Shown in pieces: positions 1 through 8,065 of a stretch of 56,083 nucleotides of DNA. The DNA is from an uncultured Desulfuromonadales bacterium (lineage in GTDB: Bacteria; Desulfobacterota; Desulfuromonadia; Desulfuromonadales; Geopsychrobacteraceae). The translations under genes were made by a program, and so were the position numbers. Numbering within the stretch: position 1 is the stretch's first letter; the number at the start of each line of letters is the position of its first letter. The stretch is from positions 1-56,083 of the forward strand of contig CALZHR010000063.1 in NCBI GenBank assembly GCA_945787335.1, in the 5' to 3' direction. Under the pieces are notes generated by a model. The model ran no database searches and had not been told where the DNA came from. It saw only the letters and a program-made list of their open reading frames with translations.

Positions 1-150
1 ACTGTTCGAGCGCAGCGAGTTTTCTCCCGGCCCCGAAAGCACCGTGGAACGCAGGCTCCCGCGCCAGCGGGCGGAGGCATGGGGGTGCCCTTTTGATCCA
101 AACTTTTGGGCAAGCAAAAGTTTGGGCCCACCCGGCAGGGCAGAATAGCT
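1..150. repeat. Direct repeat, copy 1 (about 145 bp, cut by window edge)
   Basis: This stretch matches 474-618 almost base for base at an offset of 473. The first roughly 110 bases are essentially identical and the tail carries a few substitutions. The copy contains a GC-rich core with the palindrome GCGCCAGCGGGC and ends in a short hairpin, CTTTTGGGCAAGCAAAAG. No coding sequence is credible here. It looks like the end of a dispersed non-coding element that continues to the left of the window. Confidence 0.85.
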
Positions 151-179
151 GTCTGGTCGCCGAATCTCCAAATTAATAA

Positions 180-620
180 CTGAAAACCGCGGGGTTGCGC
201 CCCCGCTCGGCGCCTTACTCTTTTGTCTCTTCACAAAAGAGTAAGCAGAAAAGGACGCCCGACTCCTTGCCCGCCGTTGGCGGGTTCCCTGCGTTTCGTT
301 GCGCTTGGCAGCTCGGGACAAAACTCGCCTGCGGCTCAGACATTGCCCCGCGAATTCCTGCCAAGCTCCACTGCACTCCGGCTACGTCATACGGGAGTGA
401 AGGTCAAAATCAAATCCTTCCCCCCCTTTGCCTCCGCCGGAGTGGAGCGGAGGTTTCGGGAAACAGCCGGGAGACTGTTCGAGCGCAGCGAGTTTTCTCC
501 CGGCCCCGAAAGCACCGTGGAACGCAGGCTCCCGCGCCAGCGGGCGGAGGCATGGGGGTGCCCTTTTGATCCAAGCTTTTGGGCAAGCAAAAGTTTGAGC
601 CCGTCCGGCAGGGCAGAGGT
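180..620. repeat. Hairpin-ended dispersed repeat element with direct repeat copy 2
   Basis: The region opens with the hairpin TTACTCTTTTGT...ACAAAAGAGTAA (about 210-243). It closes near 572-594 with a second hairpin built on CTTTTGGGCAAGCAAAAG. The flanks read inward as imperfect inverted copies: AAAAGGACGCCC beside the left hairpin, and the reverse complement of GGGTGCCCTTTT beside the right one. An internal inverted repeat, GCCGGGAGA...TCTCCCGGC, sits at about 466-502. Bases 474-618 repeat 1-145. The reading frames here are short, overlapping and low-complexity, so I call none of them genes. It resembles the non-autonomous hairpin-ended repeats common in proteobacteria; mobility is inferred, not shown. 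Confidence 0.6.
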
Positions 621-638
621 CTTGGCTGCTTTCGTCTT

Positions 639-2423
639 TTAGAACAAGTATTTTTCAGTTTCCAAAGCCGCCGCCGCTAACAAACGCTTCGCCTGCAGCA
701 ATCCGCTCGCATCATACTTGGTAAACCGCCGCACCCCGGACAGGAGCATCATCAGGTTATCCCCCTCCTCGATAAAGTAGGCCCCCTTCTTCGCTGCGGA
801 CGCCGCTTCCTCGGTGGCGTTAAAGGTGAAGACCTTGAGCGCGGCTTTGAGCTGCTGCTGCTTGGCCTCGCTCAGCTGTGGCAGGATCTTTTCCGCCCGC
901 AGCAGGGCGCTCTCGATGGCGAAGATCTGGATGGCGATATCGGCCGCCGCCATAAGGATTTCCTGTTCATCTTCCAGTTTGTTCATGAATTTCTGAACAG
1001 CATTGCCAGACAATATCAGGAATAGCGTCTTCAGATTCTTCAGCAGGGTCTTCTCGGCGATGAGCGGAATCTCCTCGTCGAGCTCCTCGAAGCTGGGGGT
1101 CATCAGCGCCTCGAAGGCCTTCATCGCCTCGGCCTGCAGCGGCAGCTCCCCCTTCATCCCTTTTTTCAGGATCATGCCGGTGGTCAAGAGCCGGTTGATC
1201 TCGTTGGTTCCTTCGAAGATCCGGTTGATCCGCTCGTCGCGGTAGAAGCGCTCGGCCGGGTATTCGCTGCAGAAGCCGTAGCCGCCGTGGATCTGGACCA
1301 CCTCGTCGACCACGCGGGCCAGCACCTCGGAGCAGAACACCTTGGAGATGGCGCACTCGGCGGAGTAGTCCTCGATCCCCTTCTGGTACTCCACGTAGTA
1401 ATCGTCGAGCGACTTGTCGATGGTCGCCAGCTTGTCGTCGAGCAGCCCGGCGAGGCGGTAGACCAGCGACTCGGAGGCGTAGATGTCGGCGCTCATATTG
1501 GCGATCTTCTCCTGGATGGCGCCGAAAGAGCCGATGGTCTTGCCGAACTGCTTGCGCTCGTTGGCGTACTTGAGCCCTTCGGCCAGGGCGTGCTTGGCGG
1601 CGCCGGTGACGCAGGCGCCGAGCTTGAAGCGGCCGACATTGAGCACGTTGAAGGCGATTTTGTGCCCCTTGCCGATCTCGCCGAGGAGGTTCTCGACCGG
1701 CACCTTGCAGTTGTCGAGGATGATCTGGGTGGTCGAGCTGCCCTTGATCCCCATCTTCTTCTCTTCGGGGCCGACGATCAGACCCTCGAAGTCTCTCTCG
1801 ACCAGAAAGGCGGTGAAGTGCTGCTTGTCGATTTTCGCGAACACCGTGAACAGGTCGGCGAAGCCGCCGTTGGTGGTGTACTGCTTGGTGCCGTTGAGGA
1901 GGTAGTGCTTGCCGTCTGCGGAGAGCACCGCAGAAGCCTGGGCGCCGAGGGCGTCGCTGCCTGAGCCCGGCTCGGTCAGGCAGTAGGCTGAGAGCCATTC
2001 GCCGCTGACGATCTTCTCGAGGTAGCGCTCCTTCTGCTCGCTGGTGCCGTAGTAGACCAGCGGCAGGGTGCCGATGCCGGTGTGGGCGGCGTAGGCGACC
2101 GAGAAGGAGCCGGAGGGGGCGATCTTTTCGCTGACCAGCATGCTGGTCGCCTTGTCGAGCTCCAGGCCGCCGTACTCCTCGGGGGCGTCGATCATCAGCA
2201 GGCCCAGTTCGCCGCACTTCTGCATCCCGTCGACGACCAGCTGAAACTGCTGCTGGTCGATCTCCTCGATCTTCGGCAGCAGCTCGTTCTCGACGAACTG
2301 CTCGGTGGTTTCGGCGATGGCGCGCTGCTCGTCGGAAAAATCCTCCGGGGTGAAAACCGCCTGGCAGTCGGTTTCGGTAATCAGATACTCGCCACCTTTC
2401 AAGATCCGTTTCTCCATCTTCAT
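639..2423 (-). CDS. fadE: Acyl-CoA dehydrogenase (VLCAD/FadE type)
   Basis: This 594-residue flavoprotein catalyses the first oxidation of fatty acyl-CoA beta-oxidation, making the trans-2-enoyl-CoA and passing electrons to ETF. It is longer than the usual 380-residue short-chain enzymes. The standard three-part acyl-CoA dehydrogenase fold covers about residues 30-430, and an extra helical C-terminal region of about 150 residues is typical of very-long-chain and Bacillus FadE enzymes. The FAD/substrate motif CLTEPGSGSDA lies near residue 148. The catalytic glutamate sits in RIFEGTNEINRLL near residue 410. A GAGGAG ribosome site precedes the ATG. It is the last gene of the ligase-fadN-fadA-fadE run, 48 bp after the thiolase. 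No ETF genes lie in this window. Confidence 0.93.
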   Translation of the reverse strand: MKMEKRILKGGEYLITETDCQAVFTPEDFSDEQRAIAETTEQFVENELLPKIEEIDQQQFQLVVDGMQKCGELGLLMIDAPEEYGGLELDKATSMLVSEKIAPSGSFSVAYAAHTGIGTLPLVYYGTSEQKERYLEKIVSGEWLSAYCLTEPGSGSDALGAQASAVLSADGKHYLLNGTKQYTTNGGFADLFTVFAKIDKQHFTAFLVERDFEGLIVGPEEKKMGIKGSSTTQIILDNCKVPVENLLGEIGKGHKIAFNVLNVGRFKLGACVTGAAKHALAEGLKYANERKQFGKTIGSFGAIQEKIANMSADIYASESLVYRLAGLLDDKLATIDKSLDDYYVEYQKGIEDYSAECAISKVFCSEVLARVVDEVVQIHGGYGFCSEYPAERFYRDERINRIFEGTNEINRLLTTGMILKKGMKGELPLQAEAMKAFEALMTPSFEELDEEIPLIAEKTLLKNLKTLFLILSGNAVQKFMNKLEDEQEILMAAADIAIQIFAIESALLRAEKILPQLSEAKQQQLKAALKVFTFNATEEAASAAKKGAYFIEEGDNLMMLLSGVRRFTKYDASGLLQAKRLLAAAALETEKYLF

Positions 2424-2471
2424 CCTCGCTTCTCCTCTCGGGCGCCTGATCGGCGCCCGGGCAATAAACGA

Positions 2472-3644
2472 TCAAAGTTTCTCGAAAATCCCCGCCGCGC
2501 CCATGCCGCCGCCGATGCACATGGAGACCATGCCGTACGTACTGTCGCGGCGCTGCATTTCATGCAGCAATGTGGCGGTCAGTTTGGCGCCGGTGCAACC
2601 CAACGGGTGCCCCAGGGCGATGGCGCCGCCATTGACGTTGATAAGCTCAGGGTTCAGGTCGAGTTCGTTGATCACCGCCAGCGACTGGGCGGCAAACGCC
2701 TCGTTCAACTCGATCAGGCCGATATCGCTCTGTTTCAGGCCGGCCATTTTGAGTGCGGCCGGGATCGCGTCGATCGGGCCGATCCCCATGATCTCCGGCG
2801 GCACCCCCTTGACGGCGAAGGCGACGAAGCGCGCCAGGGGCTTGCCACCGATCTGCTTGAGGAACTCATCGGAGACCACCAGGACGGCTGCCGCACCGTC
2901 GGTCATCTGCGAGCTGGTCCCGGCGGTCACGGTGCCGTTCAGCTTGAAGGCCGGCTTGAGCCTGGCCAACCCTTCCAGGCTGGTGTCGGCGCGCACGCCG
3001 TCGTCGATGGCGATCAGCCTTTTGTCGGTTTTTGGTTTGTTTTTAACGATTCTTGTCTCTTCCACCTCGACCGGGATGATCTCGTCAGCGAACCGGCCGG
3101 CGGCGATGGCGGCGGCGGCCTTGTGGTGGCTGCCGACGGCGAATTCGTCCTGCTGCTCGCGGCCGATGCCGTACTTGTCGGCGACCAGTTCAGCGGTGAT
3201 CCCCATCGCGGTGAAGGCCTCCGGCCATTCGGCCATCAGGCCCGGGTTGGCGCTGTACTTGTTGCCGGCCATCGGCACCATGCTCATCGATTCGGCGCCG
3301 CCGGCGATAATGCAGTCGGCAAAGCCGGCGATAATCCGTTCAGCGGCGCTGGCGATGGTCTGCAGCCCTGAAGAGCAGAAGCGATTGATGGTCTGCGCCG
3401 GCACCTGGTAGGGCAGGCCCGCCTTCATGCTGGCGATGCGCGCCAGGTTCATCCCCTGTTCCCCTTCCGGGAAGGCGCAGCCGATCAGCACGTCATCGAT
3501 CTGCATGGGATCGATCTTGGTGCGCTCAACCAGCCCCTTGATCGCCGCGGCGGCCAGATCATCGGGACGCATATCCTTGAAGCCACCCTTGTTTGCCCGG
3601 CAGCCGGGGGTGCGGTAGGCGGCAAGTAGGTAAGCTGTTTTCAT
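2472..3644 (-). CDS. fadA: Acetyl-CoA acyltransferase (thiolase)
   Basis: This 390-residue thiolase II family enzyme cleaves 3-ketoacyl-CoA with CoA to acetyl-CoA and a shortened acyl-CoA. The acyl-accepting cysteine lies in [12 protein letters not shown] near residue 90. The catalytic histidine is in [15 protein letters not shown] near residue 345, and the second cysteine is in [12 protein letters not shown] near the C-terminus. I place the start at 3644 (MKTAYLL) rather than the ATG at 3653, because GGAGG directly abuts the upstream ATG and is correctly spaced from the downstream one. The gene lies between fadN and fadE, the same order as the Bacillus subtilis fadNAE operon. An inverted-repeat element separates it from fadN. 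Confidence 0.93.
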   Translation of the reverse strand: MKTAYLLAAYRTPGCRANKGGFKDMRPDDLAAAAIKGLVERTKIDPMQIDDVLIGCAFPEGEQGMNLARIASMKAGLPYQVPAQTINRFCSSGLQTIASAAERIIAGFADCIIAGGAESMSMVPMAGNKYSANPGLMAEWPEAFTAMGITAELVADKYGIGREQQDEFAVGSHHKAAAAIAAGRFADEIIPVEVEETRIVKNKPKTDKRLIAIDDGVRADTSLEGLARLKPAFKLNGTVTAGTSSQMTDGAAAVLVVSDEFLKQIGGKPLARFVAFAVKGVPPEIMGIGPIDAIPAALKMAGLKQSDIGLIELNEAFAAQSLAVINELDLNPELINVNGGAIALGHPLGCTGAKLTATLLHEMQRRDSTYGMVSMCIGGGMGAAGIFEKL

Positions 3645-3658
3645 CTTTATCATCCTCC

Positions 3659-3736
3659 GTAGGGGCGACCCGGTGGGTCGCCCGCGGTCGTGAGCGGTTG
3701 TCCGTTGATCGGGCGAGCCACCGGCTCGCCCCTACA
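3659..3736. repeat. Palindromic intergenic repeat pair
   Basis: GTAGGGGCGACCCGG starts the element and CCGGCTCGCCCCTAC ends it. Each arm is itself a short palindrome (CGACCC/GGGTCG and GAGCC/GGCTC), giving a large imperfect dyad of about 78 bp. It fills almost the whole gap between the thiolase start and the fadN stop. Such GTAGGGGCGA-type elements are dispersed in many bacterial genomes. In a transcript it would fold as one long hairpin or two small ones and could affect mRNA stability between fadN and fadA. Confidence 0.8.
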
Positions 3737-3745
3737 TTTGAACAA

Positions 3746-6133
3746 TCAATTGCGCAGCGGCTTGCCTTTTTTCAGCATGTGCTGAACCCGCTCGGCGGTC
3801 TTCCGGTTGCCGCAGAGCCTGAGAAACGCCTCCCGCTCCAGCTGCAGCAGGTAGTCCTCTGAGATCGGGGTTCCGGCCGGGACGTCGCCGCCGCAGATGA
3901 CGTCGGCGATGATGCCGCCGATCTCTTGTTCGTATGCGGTGACGTAGCCCCCCTGCTGCATGTTCCAGAGGCTGCTCTTGATGCTGGCGGCGATGCTGCG
4001 CCCCGGGGCCGGCAGCGCCTCGACCGGCGTCGGCGGGCGGTAGTTGCTGGCCAGGGCCAGGACCTTCTGCTTGGCGTCGCTGAGCAACCGGTCAAGATCC
4101 ATGCTGATGCTATCTCCCTCGCGCTTGTAGTTGAGCCCATAGAGTTCGGCCGCCCCCATGGAGACGGTCGCCATGCCGATCTGCTTGAAATACTTGAAGA
4201 TGAACGGCGTCGGGTCGAGCTCGTACTGCTGCGCCAGCTGCACGGCGCGCAGGCACATCTCCTTGGTGCCGCCGCCGGCCGGCAGGATGCCGACGCCGAT
4301 CTCGACCAGACCCATGTAGGTTTCAGCAAAAGCGTTGATGGCGTCGGCATGCAGGGCGTACTCGCAGCCACCGCCGAGGGTCATACCGAAGGGGGCGACC
4401 ACCACCGGCACCTTGGCGTACTTGACCGCCATGGTCGCCTTCTGGAAGGCGCGCACGATCAGGTCGATATCTTCGTAGGCCCCCTCGGCCAGCGCGACGG
4501 CGAGCAGCATCAGGTTGGCGCCGACCGAGAAGTTGGCCCCCTGGTTGCCGATCACCAGCCCGACCCCCTCGTGCTCGGCGCGTTTGATCGCCTTGTGGGT
4601 CATCGTCAGGATGTCGCCGCTGATGGTGTTCATCTTCGAGTGGAACTCGAAACCGAACACGCCGTCGCCGAGGTCGACGATCGAGCAGCTGGGGTTTTTT
4701 TCCACCACCCCGGCCGATTTCTTGAGGATCTGCAGATTGATCTGCCCCGGCTTGAGGGGGAAGGGGCGATAACGGCCGCTCGCCAGGTCGATGTACTCCT
4801 TCTGCCCGGCCTCGTTGAAGCGGTAGAAGCGCTCGACTTTTTTCAGGGCTGCAGGGACGGCCAGCCCATCCTGTTCCGCTCGGTTGACAAACCTGGCGAC
4901 GCCGATGGCGTCGAGCATCTCGAAGGGGCCGATCTCCCAGTTGAAGCCCCACTTCATGGCGTTGTCGATGTTGACCAGGTCATCGGCGATCTCGGGGATG
5001 CGGTTGACGGTGTAGAGCAGGGTGTCGCGCAGGGTCCTCCAGGCGTAGTCGGCGGCCTTGTCTTTCCCTTCAACGACCAGCTTCACCCTCTGCGCCGGAT
5101 CGTCGACCATTTTCACCGCCGCCAGTGAGGCGAATTTCGGTTTCTGCAGCGGCTTGAATGAGCCGCTCTGATAATCGAAAAAGCTGATCTGTTTCTGCCC
5201 GTCGATCTGCTCCTTCTTGTAGAAACCGGCTTTACTCTTGTTGCCGAGCAGGCCGTTTTCGACCATCTGCTGCATGAACGCGGGGACCTTGAAGACCTCG
5301 CGTTCCTCGTCGTCGGTGAGCAGCTCATAGGAGTTGCTGCCGACATGGATCAGGGTGTCGATGCCGACCAGGTCGGCGGTGCGGAAGGCGGCCGATTTGG
5401 GGCGGGCGGTGGCCGGACCGGCGATGGCGTCGACCTCCTCGACGGTCATCCCCATCTCGAGCATGTGTTCGATCCCTTTGTAGATGGCGTAGACGCCGAT
5501 CCGGTTGGCGATGAAGTTGGGGGTGTCTTTGGCGTAGACAATCCCTTTGCCGAGGCGGCGGCTGATGAACTCGGCCATCTCCTCGACCACGGCCGGGTCG
5601 GTTTCGGCGCAGGGGACGATCTCCAGCAGCCGCATGTAGCGCGGCGGGTTGAAGAAGTGGGTAACGATAAAGTTCTTGCGCACTTCCGCCGGCAGCGCTG
5701 CGGCCATGGCGTTGATCGACAGGCCGCTGGTGTTGGTGGAGAGTACCGCGCCCGGCTTCAGGTGCGGGACGAGCTTCTCGAACAGCTGAAGCTTGATCGG
5801 CAGGTGCTCGATGACCACCTCGATCACCCAGTCGCAGTCTTTGAGCCTCGCCAGGTCATCCGCGAAATTGCCGATGGCGATCTGCGCTGCGTACTCCTTG
5901 AGATAAAGGGGCGCCAATTTCATTTTCAACAGTCCCTGCAGGCCGTTTGCCGCGATCCGGTTACGCACCTGCGGGCTCTCGAGGGTCAGCCCCTGCGCCT
6001 CTTCTTCAGCGCTGAGCTGTTTCGGAACGATGTCGAGCAGCAGCACTTCGAGTCCGGCATTGGCCAGGTGGGCGGCGATGGTGGCGCCCATCACCCCGGC
6101 GCCGAGCACGGCGACACGATTGATTTGCCTCAT
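3746..6133 (-). CDS. fadN: 3-hydroxyacyl-CoA dehydrogenase / enoyl-CoA hydratase fusion (FadN type)
   Basis: This bifunctional beta-oxidation enzyme of 795 residues hydrates enoyl-CoA and oxidises 3-hydroxyacyl-CoA with NAD. The domain order is dehydrogenase first, hydratase last, opposite to E. coli FadB and the same as Bacillus FadN. The Rossmann NAD site VAVLGAGVMGATIA is at residues 8-21, and the dehydrogenase histidine lies in HFFNPPRYM near residue 158. The hydratase part starts near residue 495 with oxyanion-hole segments GANFSVGANLM and GMTLGGGCEY; a glutamate in VEIGVGILPAGGGT follows. Its ATGA overlaps the ligase stop by 4 bp, and GGAGGAG precedes the start, so the two genes are probably translationally coupled. 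I would expect it to work with the adjacent thiolase. Confidence 0.92.
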   Translation of the reverse strand: MRQINRVAVLGAGVMGATIAAHLANAGLEVLLLDIVPKQLSAEEEAQGLTLESPQVRNRIAANGLQGLLKMKLAPLYLKEYAAQIAIGNFADDLARLKDCDWVIEVVIEHLPIKLQLFEKLVPHLKPGAVLSTNTSGLSINAMAAALPAEVRKNFIVTHFFNPPRYMRLLEIVPCAETDPAVVEEMAEFISRRLGKGIVYAKDTPNFIANRIGVYAIYKGIEHMLEMGMTVEEVDAIAGPATARPKSAAFRTADLVGIDTLIHVGSNSYELLTDDEEREVFKVPAFMQQMVENGLLGNKSKAGFYKKEQIDGQKQISFFDYQSGSFKPLQKPKFASLAAVKMVDDPAQRVKLVVEGKDKAADYAWRTLRDTLLYTVNRIPEIADDLVNIDNAMKWGFNWEIGPFEMLDAIGVARFVNRAEQDGLAVPAALKKVERFYRFNEAGQKEYIDLASGRYRPFPLKPGQINLQILKKSAGVVEKNPSCSIVDLGDGVFGFEFHSKMNTISGDILTMTHKAIKRAEHEGVGLVIGNQGANFSVGANLMLLAVALAEGAYEDIDLIVRAFQKATMAVKYAKVPVVVAPFGMTLGGGCEYALHADAINAFAETYMGLVEIGVGILPAGGGTKEMCLRAVQLAQQYELDPTPFIFKYFKQIGMATVSMGAAELYGLNYKREGDSISMDLDRLLSDAKQKVLALASNYRPPTPVEALPAPGRSIAASIKSSLWNMQQGGYVTAYEQEIGGIIADVICGGDVPAGTPISEDYLLQLEREAFLRLCGNRKTAERVQHMLKKGKPLRN

Positions 6134-7968
6134 TTCTCTCCTCCGACTGCCAGATAGAGTTGATCGATCCGGTCTTGGTAAAGGGAATAGATCGCTTTGC
6201 GTTTCAGTTTCAGGGTCGGCGTCAGTTCGCCCCCTTCGATGGAGAATTCCCGCGGCAGCAGGGCAAACCTTTTGATCGTCTGGTAGCTCGGCTGGTTGCG
6301 GTTGAACTGCGCAATCCGTTCGCCGTAGAGCTGCAGTACCCGCGGGTTGGCGACCAGCTCCTCGACCGCCAGGTAGTCCAGCTGCTCCTGATGTCCCAGC
6401 TCGATCAGCCGTTCCAGGTTCGGTGTCAGCAGCGCCACCAGGCAGGGCTTGGCGTCGCCGTAGACGAACGCCTGGGAGATGTACTTGTCGAGCTTGAGCT
6501 GGTTCTCCAGCGGCTGCGGGGCGATGTTCTTGCCGCCGGCGGTGACGATGATCTCCTTCTTGCGGTCGACGATGGTCACAAACCCCTGCGCGTCAATTCG
6601 GGCGATGTCGCCGGTCTTCAGCCAGCCATCAACGATCGTCTCCGCGGTCGCTTTTTCGTTTTTATAGTAGCCGCGCATCACCTGTGGGCCCTTGACCAGC
6701 AGCTCGCCGTCGGCAGCCAGCTTCAGTTCGGTCCCTGCCAGGGCGGTGCCGACTGAGCCGAAGCGGTTTTGTTGCAGGTTGTTGAGGGTGACCGCCGGGC
6801 TGGTTTCGGTCAGCCCGTAGCCTTCGAAGACCGGGATGCCGATAATCCACATGAACTCGTTGATGGTTTTGTCCAGCGGCGCGCCGCCGGAGATGAAAAA
6901 GCGTAAGTTCCCGCCGAACTTCTCGCGCACCTTGCGAAATACCAGCCGGTCGTAAAACCGGTACTTGCTGGCCAGCAGCCCGAGGGGTTGCTGAGCGATG
7001 TAGCGCTTCTGTACATAGTCCCGCCCCACCTCGACCGCCCGGTGGAACAGTTTGCGTTTTAAGGGCGAGCTGAGATGGACGTTCTCGTAAATCCGCGAAT
7101 AGATCTTCTCAAACAGCCGTGGCACGCTGACCATCGCCGTCGGCTTGATTTCGAGGATATTCTCGACCACCGTGTTGACGTTCTCCGCAAAGGCGATGTG
7201 GCTGCCGGTCATCAGCGCCGCGTGGTAGCCGGCGGTCCGCTCGAGGACATGGCTCAAAGGGAGAAAGCTGAGGAAGGTTTCCCCGCGGTCCATGCCACCC
7301 AGGTGCTGCAGGCCGGTCATACCGTTTTGCAGCAGGTTGTTCTGACTGAGCATCACCCCTTTGGGATCGCCGGTGGTTCCTGAAGTATAGATGATGGTCG
7401 CCAGGTCTTCAGGGCCGATGCTTTCAATCTCGCTCTCGATCCGGTTTTTTTCCTCGTCGGTCAGCGGGTGAGAGATCTCCGAGAGCTGATAGAGGGTGTA
7501 GACCGGCAGGCAGCGGTCGCCGAGAAAGCGCTCAAAAGAGACGATCAATTCCACCTGCGGGATCAGGTCGCGCACGCCGAGCAGCTTTTCATACTGCAGG
7601 CGGCCCGAGACGAAAACGATCTTCGCCCCGCAGTGGTTGATCACATAAGCCGCCTGAACGCCGGTATTGGTGGCGTAGATCGGCACACTGACGCCGCCGG
7701 CCGCCTGGATACCGAAATCGGAAATCGCCCAGCCGGCGCGGTTTTCGGAGAAAATCGCAACATTATCTCCAGGCCGAACCCCGGCCTTGCGCAGCCCGCG
7801 GGCCGCCATCAGCACCCGGGTGTAGAACTGCTGGTAGCTCAGGGTGAGATAGCTGCCGCTGCGCTTGTAGCTGAGCGCCTTGTTCCCGGCGTGCTGAAGC
7901 GCCGCCTGGCGCAACATCTGCGGCAGCGAGTGGCAGGAAAGTTTTTCATGCTGCGGCGGGCTGATCAT
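6130..7968 (-). CDS. Long-chain fatty acid--CoA ligase (AMP-forming)
   Basis: This 612-residue enzyme of the ANL superfamily activates free fatty acids to acyl-CoA using ATP, the entry step to the downstream fadN-fadA-fadE genes. The phosphate-binding motif TIIYTSGTTGDPKGVMLS lies near residue 190. The adenylate motif GYGLTETSPAVTL lies near residue 392, and the hinge region TGDIARID and DRKKEIIVTAGGKNI follow. Length and sequence style match the FadD15/FAA1 (AMP-dependent synthetase) class rather than E. coli FadD. TAGGAG precedes the ATG. It is the first gene of the operon; a 16-bp operator lies about 33 bp upstream of its start codon. Chain-length preference cannot be read from sequence. 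Confidence 0.93.
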   Translation of the reverse strand: MISPPQHEKLSCHSLPQMLRQAALQHAGNKALSYKRSGSYLTLSYQQFYTRVLMAARGLRKAGVRPGDNVAIFSENRAGWAISDFGIQAAGGVSVPIYATNTGVQAAYVINHCGAKIVFVSGRLQYEKLLGVRDLIPQVELIVSFERFLGDRCLPVYTLYQLSEISHPLTDEEKNRIESEIESIGPEDLATIIYTSGTTGDPKGVMLSQNNLLQNGMTGLQHLGGMDRGETFLSFLPLSHVLERTAGYHAALMTGSHIAFAENVNTVVENILEIKPTAMVSVPRLFEKIYSRIYENVHLSSPLKRKLFHRAVEVGRDYVQKRYIAQQPLGLLASKYRFYDRLVFRKVREKFGGNLRFFISGGAPLDKTINEFMWIIGIPVFEGYGLTETSPAVTLNNLQQNRFGSVGTALAGTELKLAADGELLVKGPQVMRGYYKNEKATAETIVDGWLKTGDIARIDAQGFVTIVDRKKEIIVTAGGKNIAPQPLENQLKLDKYISQAFVYGDAKPCLVALLTPNLERLIELGHQEQLDYLAVEELVANPRVLQLYGERIAQFNRNQPSYQTIKRFALLPREFSIEGGELTPTLKLKRKAIYSLYQDRIDQLYLAVGGEK

Positions 7969-7984
7969 TGAAGCTATCTCCTAC

Positions 7985-8016
7985 CACTATTTTGATTACT
8001 TTTACGTTCACGTCAA
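7985..8016 (-). promoter_or_regulatory. Operator and probable promoter of the fatty acid degradation operon
   Basis: On the plus strand 8001-8016 reads TTTACGTTCACGTCAA, an imperfect palindrome. The minus strand gives TTGACG as a -35 followed 17 bp later by a weak AAAATA -10. The same palindrome, 14 of 16 bases identical, covers the -35 of fadL at 9483-9498. From memory it resembles the TTTACGT-type sites of LiuR-like regulators of acyl-CoA catabolism. The cognate regulator is not in the window. Confidence 0.55.
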
Positions 8017-8029
8017 GTCGCTGGATAAA

Positions 8030-8054
8030 AACTCCCCCTTTTTGAAGGGGGAGC
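8030..8054 (-). terminator. Rho-independent terminator of fadL
   Basis: Read on the minus strand, CTCCCCCTTC pairs with an AAGGGGGAG arm and is followed by TTTTT, 12 bases after the fadL stop codon. It separates fadL from the ligase operon, which then starts from its own promoter. Confidence 0.8.
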
Positions 8055-8065
8055 TGCTGATTGGT

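Noticed and set aside
223-642. Short overlapping coding frames in the left repeat region
   Set aside because: They overlap one another on both strands, lie inside repeated DNA and show no protein pattern.
2082-3371. Long plus-strand open frame opposite fadE and fadA
   Set aside because: It runs antisense to two clear genes. It has no recognisable motif or ribosome site and arises from the codon bias of the opposite strand.
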